From contig CM041465.1 of the NCBI GenBank assembly GCA_023213395.1, positions 84,017,741 to 84,081,740 of the forward strand: 64,000 nucleotides of DNA, read 5' to 3'. Positions 22,612-32,765 of the stretch are shown piece after piece. A program made the position numbers and the translations under genes. How positions within the stretch are numbered: the stretch's first letter is position 1; each line of letters starts with the position of its first letter. Source of the stretch: Cycas panzhihuaensis. Taxonomy: Eukaryota > Cycadophyta. The notes beneath the pieces were generated by a model. It did not search any database, was not told the DNA's origin, and worked only from the letters and a program-made list of their open reading frames with translations.

Positions 22612-23156
22612 GGTACAGCAGAGATCTAGAGATTGATAAAGGCTGTGGTGAGGAAGATATTCCCTCAAGTGTACGCAGAGGGGCATCCGCCTATCCAGGT
22701 AGGTGATGAGCCTAGAGCGGCAGGTGCCCACAGAGAGGCATTCACCCCGTTGGTGAGGGCAAGGGACATATGGGCTGCAGAGTCCTAAGAGCATGCGACA
22801 TCCCGGGGACGTCTGCAGCAGGAGAGGGATGATGCAAGACGTGAGAGAGATGAGCTACGCAGACGGGTGGAGGCTCTAGAGGCACAGGGCGGAGCAGGTG
22901 GAGATGCCGAGAGCAGGACCCAGCTAGCAGTGCTCACAAAGTGTCTCAGGGGGATAGAGGAAGCACTCTGGGGAGAGAGGGATTGTATCCAGGCCAGGTA
23001 CGATCAGCTGGTAGCACATATGGTATTAAGGTCGAGCTGGAGCAGGACACATACCCACATGGCGGCGACGACCCCGAGACGGCCGAGAGATGAGGAGAAC
23101 GAGGCGGGCAGCTGCGTGAGGCCTGTGGAGGAGCCTCGAGGCATGTGGTCCCCGTG
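22612..23156 (+). pseudogene. C-terminal coiled-coil part of the antisense G2 ORF
   Basis: The frame reads QQERDDARRERDELRRRVEA then LEAQ, a heptad-like Arg/Glu/Leu-rich stretch, followed by TQLAVLTKCLRGIEEALWGE and YDQLVAHMVL. The stretch from the Met at 22867 to the stop at 23155 is open for 96 codons. A helical coiled-coil tail after a PMD-like domain is a common layout in plant transposon-associated proteins. One TAA at about 22788 breaks the link to upstream sequence. Confidence 0.5.
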
Positions 23157-23776
23157 AGAGGGATCACAGAGACTGGAGATGGTACCCAGAGCGGGCAACA
23201 AAGCAGAGGATATGTACATATGGTTTTGACAGGAAAGACGGGCCTGTGGGGTCATATATATAGTATCATATGATTGTACCCCCCTGCAAGGACACTGGCT
23301 TCCTAGATGTATGATGTGACATGTTTTGGATGTATATATATATGCATGGGATGATTGGAACCCCGTTTGGATATGAGATGTTGTGTATAATGTGTCATGT
23401 GTGGATGACATGTATGTTTATTTAGTATATTATAAATGTTATGCTATAGATATTTTATGTTATGAGTGTTTTGTTGTATGATGCACATGTTTCCTTCCGC
23501 ATATGGCTATATGTCTAACAGGAGCACACACACACGTCGTGAGTGAAGACGACAGAGGGGTGTGAGGTTAGAGGATAGAGCGACATATACGTCTACGGGA
23601 GAGCATAGCGGAATATGTGAAGGAAATGACAAATAGGAAAGGGGAGCTATAACGCTCCCAAGCATCTTCCTAGTTGGGGAATGACCAAGCAAGACGACAA
23701 CAGGTTCCCGAGAGGGTATGGGAACGCGGGTTTCGCAGAAGGAACCGAAAAGAAGAAGAAGGATCCATCTTAAATT
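23157..23776 (-). other. G2 tract between antisense ORF and the N1 insertion
   Basis: AT-richer than the neighbours and without a convincing frame. It contains TATATATATG near 23335, and TGTATGTTTATTTAGTATAT at about 23409 could serve as the antisense transcript's 3' end. AAATT at 23772-23776 is the left copy of the N1 target duplication. Confidence 0.5.
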
Positions 23777-24314
23777 TGTTGGAGTGTAATATCATCACTC
23801 AACTCCCTCTTACCTACCAGGATTGTGCACCTCAATTTAGACATGTGATGCTCAACATGTTAAGGTAAGTTAAGGTAAGTTGAGTTAGTTTCATTTGAGT
23901 TAAGTTAGTATTATTTTATTATTAATTTGAATTCAGGGGTTGAGGAGTTTCCCTCCTCCCCCAAACTATAAATGTTAAGGGGTGTATAACCCTGGTGTCT
24001 TTAGACACTACCTACCTTTGAGGAGATTTGTAATGCTCATTATTGCTACAATGGATTGAACAACAAGGCTTTCATGTTCTTTATGCTATTGTGATTGTGA
24101 CACATTGATGTATTGATGCAATACTGGTTTATGGTTATTTGATATATGTTCTGACCTGTTCTCCTGCTAGTTATATTCCTTCATTTGAGCATAGTTTGGC
24201 TCTATATTTTCCATCATTTGGTATCAGAGCATAGTCTTGCTATTATATTTTCTTTCATACTGGTATAGAGCATAGTCTTGCTATTATTGTTTCTTGCAAA
24301 TATTATTCTTAACA
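23777..24314 (+). mobile_element. N1 5' LTR
   Basis: TG..CA ends, 538 bp. A CCCAAACTATAAATGTTAAG stretch at about 23962 could hold the promoter (CTATAAATG). The hairpin GTGTCT-TT-AGACAC is at 23995-24008. Two imperfect copies of GAGCATAGTCTTGCTATTAT occur near 24226 and 24268. Confidence 0.95.
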
Positions 24315-24329
24315 TGGTATCAGAGCAGG
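24315..24329 (+). other. N1 primer binding site
   Basis: TGGTATCAGAGCAGG directly abuts the LTR and matches the complement of the initiator methionine tRNA 3' end used by copia elements. Confidence 0.93.
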
Positions 24330-26269
24330 CGATTGCTGACCTGCTGAAGTTTTGAGGAAGAGTAACAGGATCTATTGGCACTCTACAACAGTTTTTTTTA
24401 CAAGCAATATATATTAACTAGATTTATTTTCTGAAATTTTTAGCAAGTTTTATATATTATTTCAGCAGATTTTGATTATTATTGAGCTATATTTCTGGTT
24501 CAACAAACACTACTGAGATCTATTTTTAGATTTGTGCAGATCTACAAAGGATTTTCAACAGCAAGTTATATACATTCAAGTTTTTATTCTCATATTCAAG
24601 TTATTTCCTCTTCAGATTTACAGATTTATCATATATTTTAACAGTTTACAAGTTTTTTGTCTACTTATTTGATATTTTTCGCAGATTTGCAAAAGAGCAT
24701 TAGTTGCATACAAAAGTTATCAAGTTTTCTTCAAAGATCTGCAATTTGTTACTTCAGATCTGCTATTTTATTATAAATCTGCTTATTGTATCAAGTTTTT
24801 TTTAGCATTTTATGCTACATTTAGTTCAGATCTATATTTTTCATCATATTTTCTGACTATATTTTCAAGACTGTTGATCAGATCTACAGTATTTGAGGCA
24901 TATTCAGCTTTTTAAAGAAGATATACATAAGATCCAGCCAGCTACAGCTACGTATTCCAGGTTCTTCTGTTCTATTTTTAAATTTACACATATTTTATAT
25001 ATCTGCTCAATATATTCCTTTGAAAATTTTTAAATACAAATATATAAGCGTTTTTAATGATATATTCTCTTCAAAACATTTGAAAAATTTATCAATATTG
25101 TGACTCTATTATATGAGTATATTGCTCCATTAAGTTGTTTCACTATTATTATTTGAAGAAATTTCTGTAAAATCTTGTAGCTTTTTTCATATACCTGCAA
25201 CATATTTGAAAGTTTGTTTCAAATACAAATTTATAGATATTTTTTATATATTTTTTCTGTCAATATATTAAAAGGGGGAAAGAAGGATCTGGTTTATTTG
25301 AAGTATTTACGTTGAAAGGCCTATACAAATCTGGGTTGAAGTACAACCTTTTTACCATTACTCATTAGTATTTCCAACTTCTAGCTTGGGTTATATCCTC
25401 CAAACCTAGTAGAGTCCTACTTTAGCTTGCCATTTGTTTGATTTGATTCCATAACTACATTTTTTGAAGAGCAATCATTCTTAACATTTGTTAAAATATT
25501 CCTTTTCACTCAAGTGATACTCACATTGTATAGATCCATACCTTGATCGAAATCTGATAAGTAATTTGGTAGTAGAACCATACTCACATCAAGAACCTCA
25601 TTCTTCTCTTTGTTATATGTGTGGTTTTAAGTTTAGGCCCAATTTTTGAGCCATATTTTTAAAAGGACAAATATCCAAAGATCAGTCTACTCTACGTCAC
25701 CTTATGCAAGAGGCTTAAATCAAATCCTCTTTGTTCCTTATTAACTTCAAAGTATACAAAAGAGAATCCAAAGCCTTGCAGCCTCTACTTTCCAAGCTCT
25801 CATGCCTGGTTCACCTCATTCTTTCAATACATTAGTTCTTTCAATCTACACTCATTGAACAAATATTGTAATCATACAACGAGCACTTATGTTATTACAA
25901 TCGAAGAACCCAAGTGCATAAGCATCAGGATTCCGTATTCTCTGAATATTTGTATGAAAATACCTTCTAGATGAGATATTAAGCATATTGACCTTTTGCG
26001 GACTTCTATTACAATAAATGAAGTTAGAGATTTACAACAGCTACTGGTTACCAGAACTTTAAAACTCAAGAAACTTGGAATTCCTTGCAAACATAGGAAA
26101 TTGATTTGGTATAGGAAATTTCCATTGACTGTAATATTTTACATAGACTTGACTACTTATACCTCTGGAATAGGCACGTTGCCATCCATTTCTCTCTGAA
26201 TATCTTTCACTGTAGCCATTCTTACTACATTAGCTACTTAGTTGGCAGCTTCAGAGTTGCAATCAGAAC
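24330..26269 (+). other. N1 leader, AT-rich first part
   Basis: No coding frame of interest. T-rich, with recurrent GATCTAC/AGATCT words (24525, 24541, 24739, 24756, 24826, 24875) spaced irregularly. The same words recur in the N2 leader, where they sit in clear tandem repeats (61190-61760). The part 25300-26260 is less AT-rich and unassigned. Confidence 0.6.
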
Positions 26270-27190
26270 TCTTAGCTCATTGAAATCTCTGCCCCTCTCT
26301 GTTTGCACGCCACTCTCACGTGTCTGGTTTAGGCATCTCTCGGGCGTCTTCGCGTCTTCTGTCTGGGTGAGTGTTACCCCCCTAGGCTCTGTTAACCTCT
26401 GTGGTGTGGCATGGCATCTCGCATCTTAGGTTACCCATCTCTGTTTCATGCTGCGCGCTCCTAAGCCCTTCCGTCCGTGTTCTTGGTTCACGTGTGCTGC
26501 GTCCATTGTTAGTCCTCGATTACGCCTCACAGCTCACGTTGGCGATTCGCCTCCGCGTTGCCGTTCCTGTGTACTGCGTCCGGGTTGGGCCGTCTCCTTG
26601 CTCTGCGTGTAGCTAAGATGCTTACAGCTGTGTGCGCTGCCCTTTCTCCCCTCTCGCTTCGATCTGCACGTCCGCGTTGTTCGCCCCATGCGTCGCCTTG
26701 CCCCGGCTGCATCTGTTCTAATCGGGCCGTCAGTCCGGTTTTCGGCGTTGCGTTAGTCTCGACCTTTGCGTCTGTTCTAAATCGGCCTGTGTTGTCGTTT
26801 GAGCCGTCTGGGCCTTTGCGCCGTATTGACGCCGTGCAGTGTGGGCCTAGCCCTTTCTCATTATTGCCGCTTTCTATTCATTTATTATCGAGGTCGTTTG
26901 GCTTTGTATTCCTTCATTGTTGAGGTCATTGTTATCCACTTATTATCGACCGTTTGGCTTTGTATTCCTTCATTGTTGAGGCCGTTATTATTCAAGTCGC
27001 CTTTGCTCACGTTGTTATCCGTGGTCTTCCGCTCTCGCGTTGGGTCATTATTGTTATCCGTGGCCTTCCGCTGTATTCTAAGCCTTTCCTTTCTCGCATT
27101 TGACGGTTCACTGTTTGGTTCCCCGCCCCTTCTATTTCCCGTTTTTATATATTGGCCGGCGAAGCTTTATTGGCCTGTGCGGCGTTCATT
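26270..27190 (+). other. GC-rich, pyrimidine-rich insert (cargo) in the N1 leader
   Basis: Composition switches abruptly to GC-rich and CT-rich at about 26280 and back at about 27185. Inside are short duplications: CGTTTGGCTTTGTATTCCTT at about 26895 and 26949, and GTTATCCGTGG.CTTCCGCT near 27014 and 27053. Frames of 121 and 151 codons (26558-26923, 26799-27254) are open but overlap in different phases and show no recognisable domain, so I treat them as composition effects. The block looks acquired, possibly from a host transcript. N2 has an unrelated block at a roughly corresponding place (59810-60625). Confidence 0.6.
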
Positions 27191-28666
27191 AAAACCCTAT
27201 ATTTTTGTAGTTTTAATAAGTTTAAAAATTAAAATTTATTATATATTCTTTTAAAATCTGTTTTAAAGAATTTTGATAATCTTTTATTCTTGACGAGCAT
27301 GTTCACCCTCCTGGCATCGGAGGTCTTTGTTCTCTGACTGATCCTAGGTTCAATTCCAACTCAGTGCATCTTCAGACCCGTTTTATAAGAATTTTTTTTA
27401 ATTTTAAACTTTTATTTTTTCAAAATTTTATTTTTCATAGAGTTATTGGCGCTTTTGTGGCTATAACATCTCGTTGGCTTATCGGTTTCAGACAAAACCC
27501 ACGCCAATAGATTATAAATTTTCCGTACACTGATTTTGACTAGTCATATGACCAATTTGGTGCCAATTTGACCCTGTTTCGACCATTTTAACATTAGATT
27601 TTTAAAATTTCAGCCTTTTTTACATTTTTTAACAAAATCATTTTTAGAACTGGTTGTCATTTATTTCTGGTAAACTATTTTTTACCCAAATTACCTTTAT
27701 AGTGATCTACGTTGTATAGAATTTAATACCCACCTTTTACTTTAATTTTTTGAGTTCATCTTCATTAATATTTTAATCGCTGAAATAAGGAATTTAGTTG
27801 TTTTTGCCTGTTTCCTAACATTCTACATAAAAATACCTGTTACATTTTTCACTATAACTTTCTCATTTTTTATCAGATTTCAATTCCGTCAACTTTGTTG
27901 GGAAGCTGACTCATTTCTCTTCATTTTGACATATTTTTTTATATATTTTGATATTATCTTCCTATATTCCAAATCAGTCAAAATTGAGGTATCTCATTGC
28001 CCTTAATCTACTGTTTTTTACACCTTTTAATATATTTTTCAAAAATTTTCAATTGAAAGAATATTGATTACTTCATAAACAATATTTGATCCTTTTTTCA
28101 ACTTTTTCTAAAGGTTAATTAGTAATTTTATGTAATTTTGACTACCTTGCTCCTGTTAGGCCCCATAAGGAGGTCCATTCCTTTGCCTCATTCAAATCGT
28201 GATTTATTGGTACCCGTTTTCAAAACCGTTTATTTCATTGGATTCACACCTTATTAATCTACATATTGGTAGAATTTTAAGTTATTCTGACATTATTCAG
28301 TATAGTTTTCAAGCTGTTAAAGTTGAGCATATAAGTACATCCTAATAAGTTTGTCTTCTTTCAAATTTTTTAAGAAAACTCTAGTTTATATGTCACTGTT
28401 TACTCAAGGTTTCTACTTGATATTTCTACAAGCATTTTAAGTTGTTTTGAACCAGCATTTGTTCATAAAGCAATATATTTTTCTCAAAGAAAAGTTATTT
28501 TTATATAAAAAGAAAATTTTTTGAAGATTTACATTTGAGAAATTGGCATTTTTTTGAAAACTCTTTATTCTCAAAAGTTTATTTCAACTTTGCATAAGTG
28601 AAAAAGATCTTTTAAGTTTGCTTTCAAACGTATCATTATTTTCTTATTGATCACATTGCTTTCAAA
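27191..28666 (+). other. N1 leader, second part, homologous to 62560-64000
   Basis: AT-rich and non-coding. It is recognisably related to the right end of the window: CTGGCATCGGAGG (27321) to CTTGGCATCAGAGG (62718), and CATTATTCAGTATAGTTTTC (28292) to CATTGTTTAGTATAGCTTTA (63508). This conservation shows a shared leader in the N family rather than random sequence. Confidence 0.7.
27290..27366 (+). other. tRNA-like segment in the N1 leader (box A/box B-like)
   Basis: TGGCATCGGAGG resembles an RNA polymerase III box A and GGTTCAATTCC, about 30 bases downstream, is close to box B (GGTTCGANTCC). I could not fold a complete cloverleaf by eye, so this is not called as a tRNA gene. A diverged version is at 62697-62785. 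Confidence 0.3.
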
Positions 28667-29344
28667 ATGGCACAATTCCCCATTTTTAATGGCCATAACT
28701 TTTCACTATGGTATGACACCATGCAAACTTACTTTATTGAACATGATCTTTTAAAGTATTTACAACATGAATGTGACCTTAGCATTAAAGAGAATTTTAG
28801 AAAAGATAATGAAGTTTTAGGTTTATTATTTTGCACTATGACTGATGATATTTTTTTATTGGTTTCTGAACTAACAACATCTAAGTCTGTTTGGGATTTA
28901 TTGATTTCCATTTATGGGGGATATACCCCCAATGTATTTGATGAAACTTTTGATGAGCATGTGAGACAGGTAACAGAACAGATAGATCATAATGACAATA
29001 ACCATGAGGATTCAGATCAAATGTAGGACCACCTTATTACACAAGGATTTGATCCTCCATTTGAGGGGGAGCATGAAGATGAATCTTATGACATAATGAA
29101 GAATGAACATGATGATATGACAACTGTTCAAAGTATAAAGATTACAAAAGTTCAAGTTCAAAGCCTTCTTAATGTTCCAGTTGACAAAGTCCAAATTACA
29201 GCTATTCATCTACATTTGCATCAAGTTTCATCTACTTATAGTCTTCCTGCATCATTTTATGATAAAGAGATATATGTGACTATAAGGGTGAGAAGAGTTG
29301 ATAAAGATCAAGATCAGAATTTCAAAGTTTTTTTCAAGTACTAA
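28667..29344 (+). pseudogene. N1 mini-ORF: copia gag-like N-terminus plus unrecognised C-terminal part, one internal TAG
   Basis: ATG 28667 starts MAQFPIFNGHNFSLWYDTMQ. The F.G.NF.LW...M pattern and the later TSKSVWDLLISIYGG are the copia gag (DUF4219/UBN2) signature. After about residue 100 the sequence becomes acidic and then ITKVQVQSLLNVPVDKVQIT-like, which I do not recognise. A single TAG at 29024-29026 splits the frame; the same phase then stays open to a stop at 29342-29344, 225 codons in all. N2 encodes a clearly related protein on its - strand (about 56905-57640), including the segment EVDPPFE (N1: GFDPPFE). The gene may supply a minimal gag or be a packaging/RNA feature. The TAG may be a decayed Gln. 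Confidence 0.7.
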
Positions 29345-29388
29345 TTCCACAAGTTCAAGGAAAAGATACAAGTGTTTGTGTTGATATT

Positions 29389-29399
29389 AAGGGGGAGAA
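29389..29399 (+). other. N1 polypurine tract
   Basis: AAGGGGGAGAA immediately before the 3' LTR is a standard copia PPT. N2 has the same tract. Confidence 0.92.
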
Positions 29400-29937
29400 T
29401 GTTGGAGTGTAATGTCATCACTCAACTCCCTCTTACCTACCAGGATTGTGCACCTCAATTTAGACATGTGATGCTCAACATGTTAAGGTAAGTTAAGGTA
29501 AGTTGAGTTAGTTTCATTTGAGTTAAGTTAGTATTATTTTATTATTAATTTGAATTCAGGGGTTGAGGAGTTTCCCTCCTCCCCCAAACTATAAATCTTA
29601 AGGGGTGTACAACCCTGGTGTCTTTAGACACTGCCTACCTTTGAGGAGATTTGTATTGCTCATTATTGCTACAATGGATTGAACAACAAGGCTTTCATGT
29701 TCTTTATGCTATTATGATTGTGATACATTGATGTATTGATGCAATACTGGTTTATGGTTATTTGATATATGTTCTGACCTATTCTTCTGCTAGTTATATT
29801 CCTTCATTTGAGCATAGTTTGGCTCTATATTTTCCATCATTTGGTATTAGAGCATAGTCTTGCTATTATATTTTCTTTCATACTGGTATAGAGCATAGTC
29901 TTGCTATTATTGTTTCTTACAAATATTATTCTTAACA
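29400..29937 (+). mobile_element. N1 3' LTR
   Basis: 538 bp, TG..CA. It differs from the 5' LTR at about 11 positions, most of them transitions. It is followed by AAATT at 29938-29942. Hairpin GTGTCT-TT-AGACAC at 29618-29631. Confidence 0.95.
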
Positions 29938-29942
29938 AAATT

Positions 29943-31265
29943 GCCATTCTACCCATGGTTGGGAAGAATGGGGACAACCTAAGATGGTAGTTTAGTCTCA
30001 TTCCGGAGCAGGGTGAGGGATCGCCGAAAGATCACACGGAAAACTTCTTAAGGAATTTCCCATTAATAGCTTTCTCAAATTTAAGCCCTTCTAGGGTAGC
30101 TATCCTGTAGGCACCATTATTGAGGGATTCGATAATGATGAAAGGACCAACCTATCAGGGTTTGAACTTGGTCAAACGGTCATGGAGATATTTGAGCTTG
30201 AGGACGTAGTCCCCAGGAAACAAAGGGCGGGAACGAAGGTGTTTATCGTAGGCCCTTTGTAAGCAGGCTTTGGATCCTAGGTTAGCCTGATAGGCGGCTA
30301 AGTGTCTCTCATCCAAGGCTTCGAGGTCCAGCAGGCGAGCTTGACAGATCGACTCTTCGTCGATGAAACCCAGAAGGGAGACTCGCAAGGAAGGAATCTC
30401 CACCTCCAGCAGGAGTACCGCCTCGGTACTATAGACCAGGGAGAACGGGGTCATTCCCGTGGTGGAACGGATAGAGGTGTGATAAGCCCATAAAGTGGAG
30501 GGCAATTGAAGGTGCCAATCCTTTTGAGATTGAGCAACGGTTTTCTTGAGGATATTGACAAGAGTCTTATTAAAAGACTCCACTTGGCCATTTGCTTGAG
30601 GGTAGTAAGGGGAGGAGGTCTTGTGAGAAATTTTGAACTTCCCACAAAGCTCATCCATCTCTTTATTACAGAAAGGAGTTCCATTGTCAGTGATTAGGAT
30701 GTCCAGAATTCCAAAATGGCAAATGATATGCTGGTAAATGAATGTGGCAATCGTTTTGCTAAGGGTAGTGATCAAGGGGATGGCCTCCACCTATTTGGTA
30801 AAATACTCCGTGGCAGTCAAGATAAACTTGTGCTGCGACAACGAAGGTGGGGAGATAGCCCCGATGAGGTCTAGTCCCCACTAAGCGAAGGGCCATGGTG
30901 AAACAATGGGATGCAGGGCCTCGAAAGGCACATGGGAAATGTTGACATGTTCTTGACATCGCCGACATTTCAAAGCAAAGGTGTGAGCATCCTTAAAGAG
31001 GGACGGCCAGAAATAGCCCATGCGGAGGATCCTCTAAGCCATAGACTGGCCCCCAAAGTGACCTCCACAAATGCCATGGTGGCATTCGCGAAGCACCTGA
31101 TCAGCTTCATCAGTAGTGACGCAGCGGAGGAGGATCCCGTCGAAGGACCTCTTATACAATACCTCGTCCACGAGGAGGTATTGCCTGGCAGAAGTCCAGA
31201 TACGAGATCTAACTTTACTACTAGCATCGGGGTGGTATTGCTGCTACGTAAGATACCACACTATG
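29943..31265 (-). pseudogene. G2 integrase, nearly complete
   Basis: Reading down from about 31265: the HHCC zinc finger (LRECHHGICGGHFGGQSMA then CRRCQEHV), the linker ALHPIVSPWPFA, and the core with WGLDLIGAIS (Asp), LITDNGTPF (Asp) and NGQVESFNKT (Glu). The catalytic D,D,E set is intact. The stretch 30155-30790 is open for 211 codons, through LWAYHTSIRSTTGMTPFSLV and the C-terminal RPLFPGDYVLKLKYL region. A few TAG/TGA codons and one frame change (near 30790) break the N-terminal half. Integrase inserts the element DNA into chromosomes. The downstream end is cut by N1. Confidence 0.9.
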
Positions 31266-32035
31266 TCACCATACCACTCATCGTCGACAAGTGGATGGGG
31301 AGAGGCTCCCTGAATCGTCAAGATGGACTCATCGGGGAGAGAGTCGTCAACGGGAGCACCAAAGGAGTTAGGGATAGGGGCGTCCGTGAGTTACTCAGCC
31401 ACTATCATTCCCTTCTTTGATTTACGGTTAACGATATGGAGGTCGAATTCTTAGAGTAGGACGGCCCAACGACTAGCCCTACCCATCAAATCTGAACGAG
31501 TTAGCAAGTATCACAAGGGATCGGATTGAACGATCACCTTGGTGGTGTTGCCAAGCAAGTAGTGTCTGAACTTCTTGGTCACATGGACCAAGGAGAGGCA
31601 TTCCTTCTCGACGGGGGAATAGTTAAGCTCAGTAGCCACGAGAGTGCGACTGATGAAATATATAGCTCTCTCAGTTCCTGAGTCATCCTCCTGAGCTAGT
31701 ATAGCGCCCAAGGATTCATTAGTCATCGAGGTGTATAGGATGAAAGGCCTATTGAATTAAGGAGGCGCCCATGTAGGAGCGGAAGCTAAGGCTTCCTTAA
31801 GTCCTTCGAAGGCCTTTTGGGTCTTGTTAGACCAAGCAAAAGGAGCTCCCTTCTTCAATAGGTTCGTGAGGGGTTTAGTGCTCACAGCGAAATCGGATAA
31901 GAAGCGCCTAAGAAAACCAAGCCTCCCTAGAAACGACTTGAGTTGTCATTGAGTTCTAGGTGGCGGCATGTCAAGGATCACCCTGACTTTGTCAGGGTCA
32001 ATCTGAATTCCTTGTTTGGATACAAAGAAACCAAG
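31266..32035 (-). pseudogene. G2 RT connection and gypsy RNase H
   Basis: The segment 31511-31726 reads MTNESLGAILAQEDDSGTER then AIYFISRTLVATELNYSPVE and KECLSLVHVTKKFRHYLLGN, the normal gypsy pol RNase H. Upstream (31800-32000) is the connection (FLGRLGFLRRFL-like). Downstream the tether FDLHIVNRKSKKG leads straight to integrase through VDDEWYGDIVWYLT. No second RNase H is found between here and integrase, which contrasts with 19698-20237. Confidence 0.87.
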
Positions 32036-32765
32036 GAGTTTACCTGAGGTAACGGCAAACACATACTTGAGAGGATTTAGACTGACGTGATACTTGCGGC
32101 ATCATGAAAAGATGGTGCGCAAGTCGGAAGGGTGATGGGCTCTAACGCAGGAGAGACCCATCATATCGTCCATGAAGACCTCCAATGTGTTGTCAATGAG
32201 GTTATGGAAAATGAAATGCATGGCTCTTTGGTAAGTAGCACCTGTATTCTTAAGGCCAAAGGGCATCACCTTGTAGGCGAAGGTACCCAAGGAGTAGTGA
32301 AGGCTGTCTTATGGCAGTCTTCAGGAGAAATCTGAATCTGGTTATAGCTGGAGAAGCTGTCCATTAGGGACATCACTTCAAATCCGGCAGTACGATCGAT
32401 GATTTGATCGAGGAAGGGTAACGAAAAATTATCCTTGGGACAGGCATTATTGATGTCGTAAAAATCGAAACATATACGGATTGCCCCGTTCTTTTTAGCA
32501 ACGGGGATAATGTTGGAGACCCACTTAGGGTAGTCAATGGAAGTGATAAGCCCAGCATCCAGAAGCTTCTCAACCTCCATCTTGACGGTGGCTGAGAGCT
32601 TTGGGTGAAGGGGACGCTGCTTCTGGTGCACAAGGTGGGTGCCGGGAATGGTGGTGAGGTTATGAGTGACAATGGAAGGGTCAATTCCCTTCATGTCAGC
32701 ATAATCCCACGCGAACACGTCTCGGAACTCCTGGAACAGAAGGGAGTACTCCCTTATCTCATCAG
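32036..32765 (-). pseudogene. G2 reverse transcriptase
   Basis: The frame through 32266 reads EVEKLLDAGLITSIDYPKWV, IRICFDFYDINNACPKDNFS, VMSLMDSFSSYNQIQISPED and ends just past FTTPW. The next phase continues GTFAYKVMPFGLKNTGATYQ and the active-site box FMDD at 32165-32176. One frame change at about 32285 separates the two. Apart from that the RT motifs, including both active-site regions, are intact. It copies element RNA into DNA. Confidence 0.9.

Larger units (their letters stand above)
23777..29937 (+). mobile_element. N1: non-autonomous LTR retrotransposon inserted in G2
   Basis: Identical-length LTRs (538 bp, TGTTGGAG..CTTAACA) at 23777-24314 and 29400-29937 are flanked by a perfect AAATT duplication (23772-23776 and 29938-29942). 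TGGTATCAGAGCAGG follows the 5' LTR as PBS and AAGGGGGAGAA precedes the 3' LTR as PPT, both copia-type. I count about 11 substitutions between the LTRs (2.0%). The 5.1 kb interior has no protease, integrase, RT or RNase H, only a short gag-like ORF at its 3' end. It must use proteins of another element. N2 and N3 in this window are relatives. Confidence 0.95.

Noticed and set aside
22099-22794. 231-codon open frame on the - strand
   Set aside because: It overlaps the antisense PMD-like gene in another phase, has no motif, and is open mainly because of the GC-rich, low-complexity composition.
26558-27254. Overlapping open frames of 121 and 151 codons in N1
   Set aside because: They lie in the CT-rich block, show no domain and overlap each other in different phases. 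They are best explained by composition.
27290-27366. A true tRNA gene
   Set aside because: Only box A- and box B-like strings are seen. No full cloverleaf, acceptor stem or anticodon loop could be folded.
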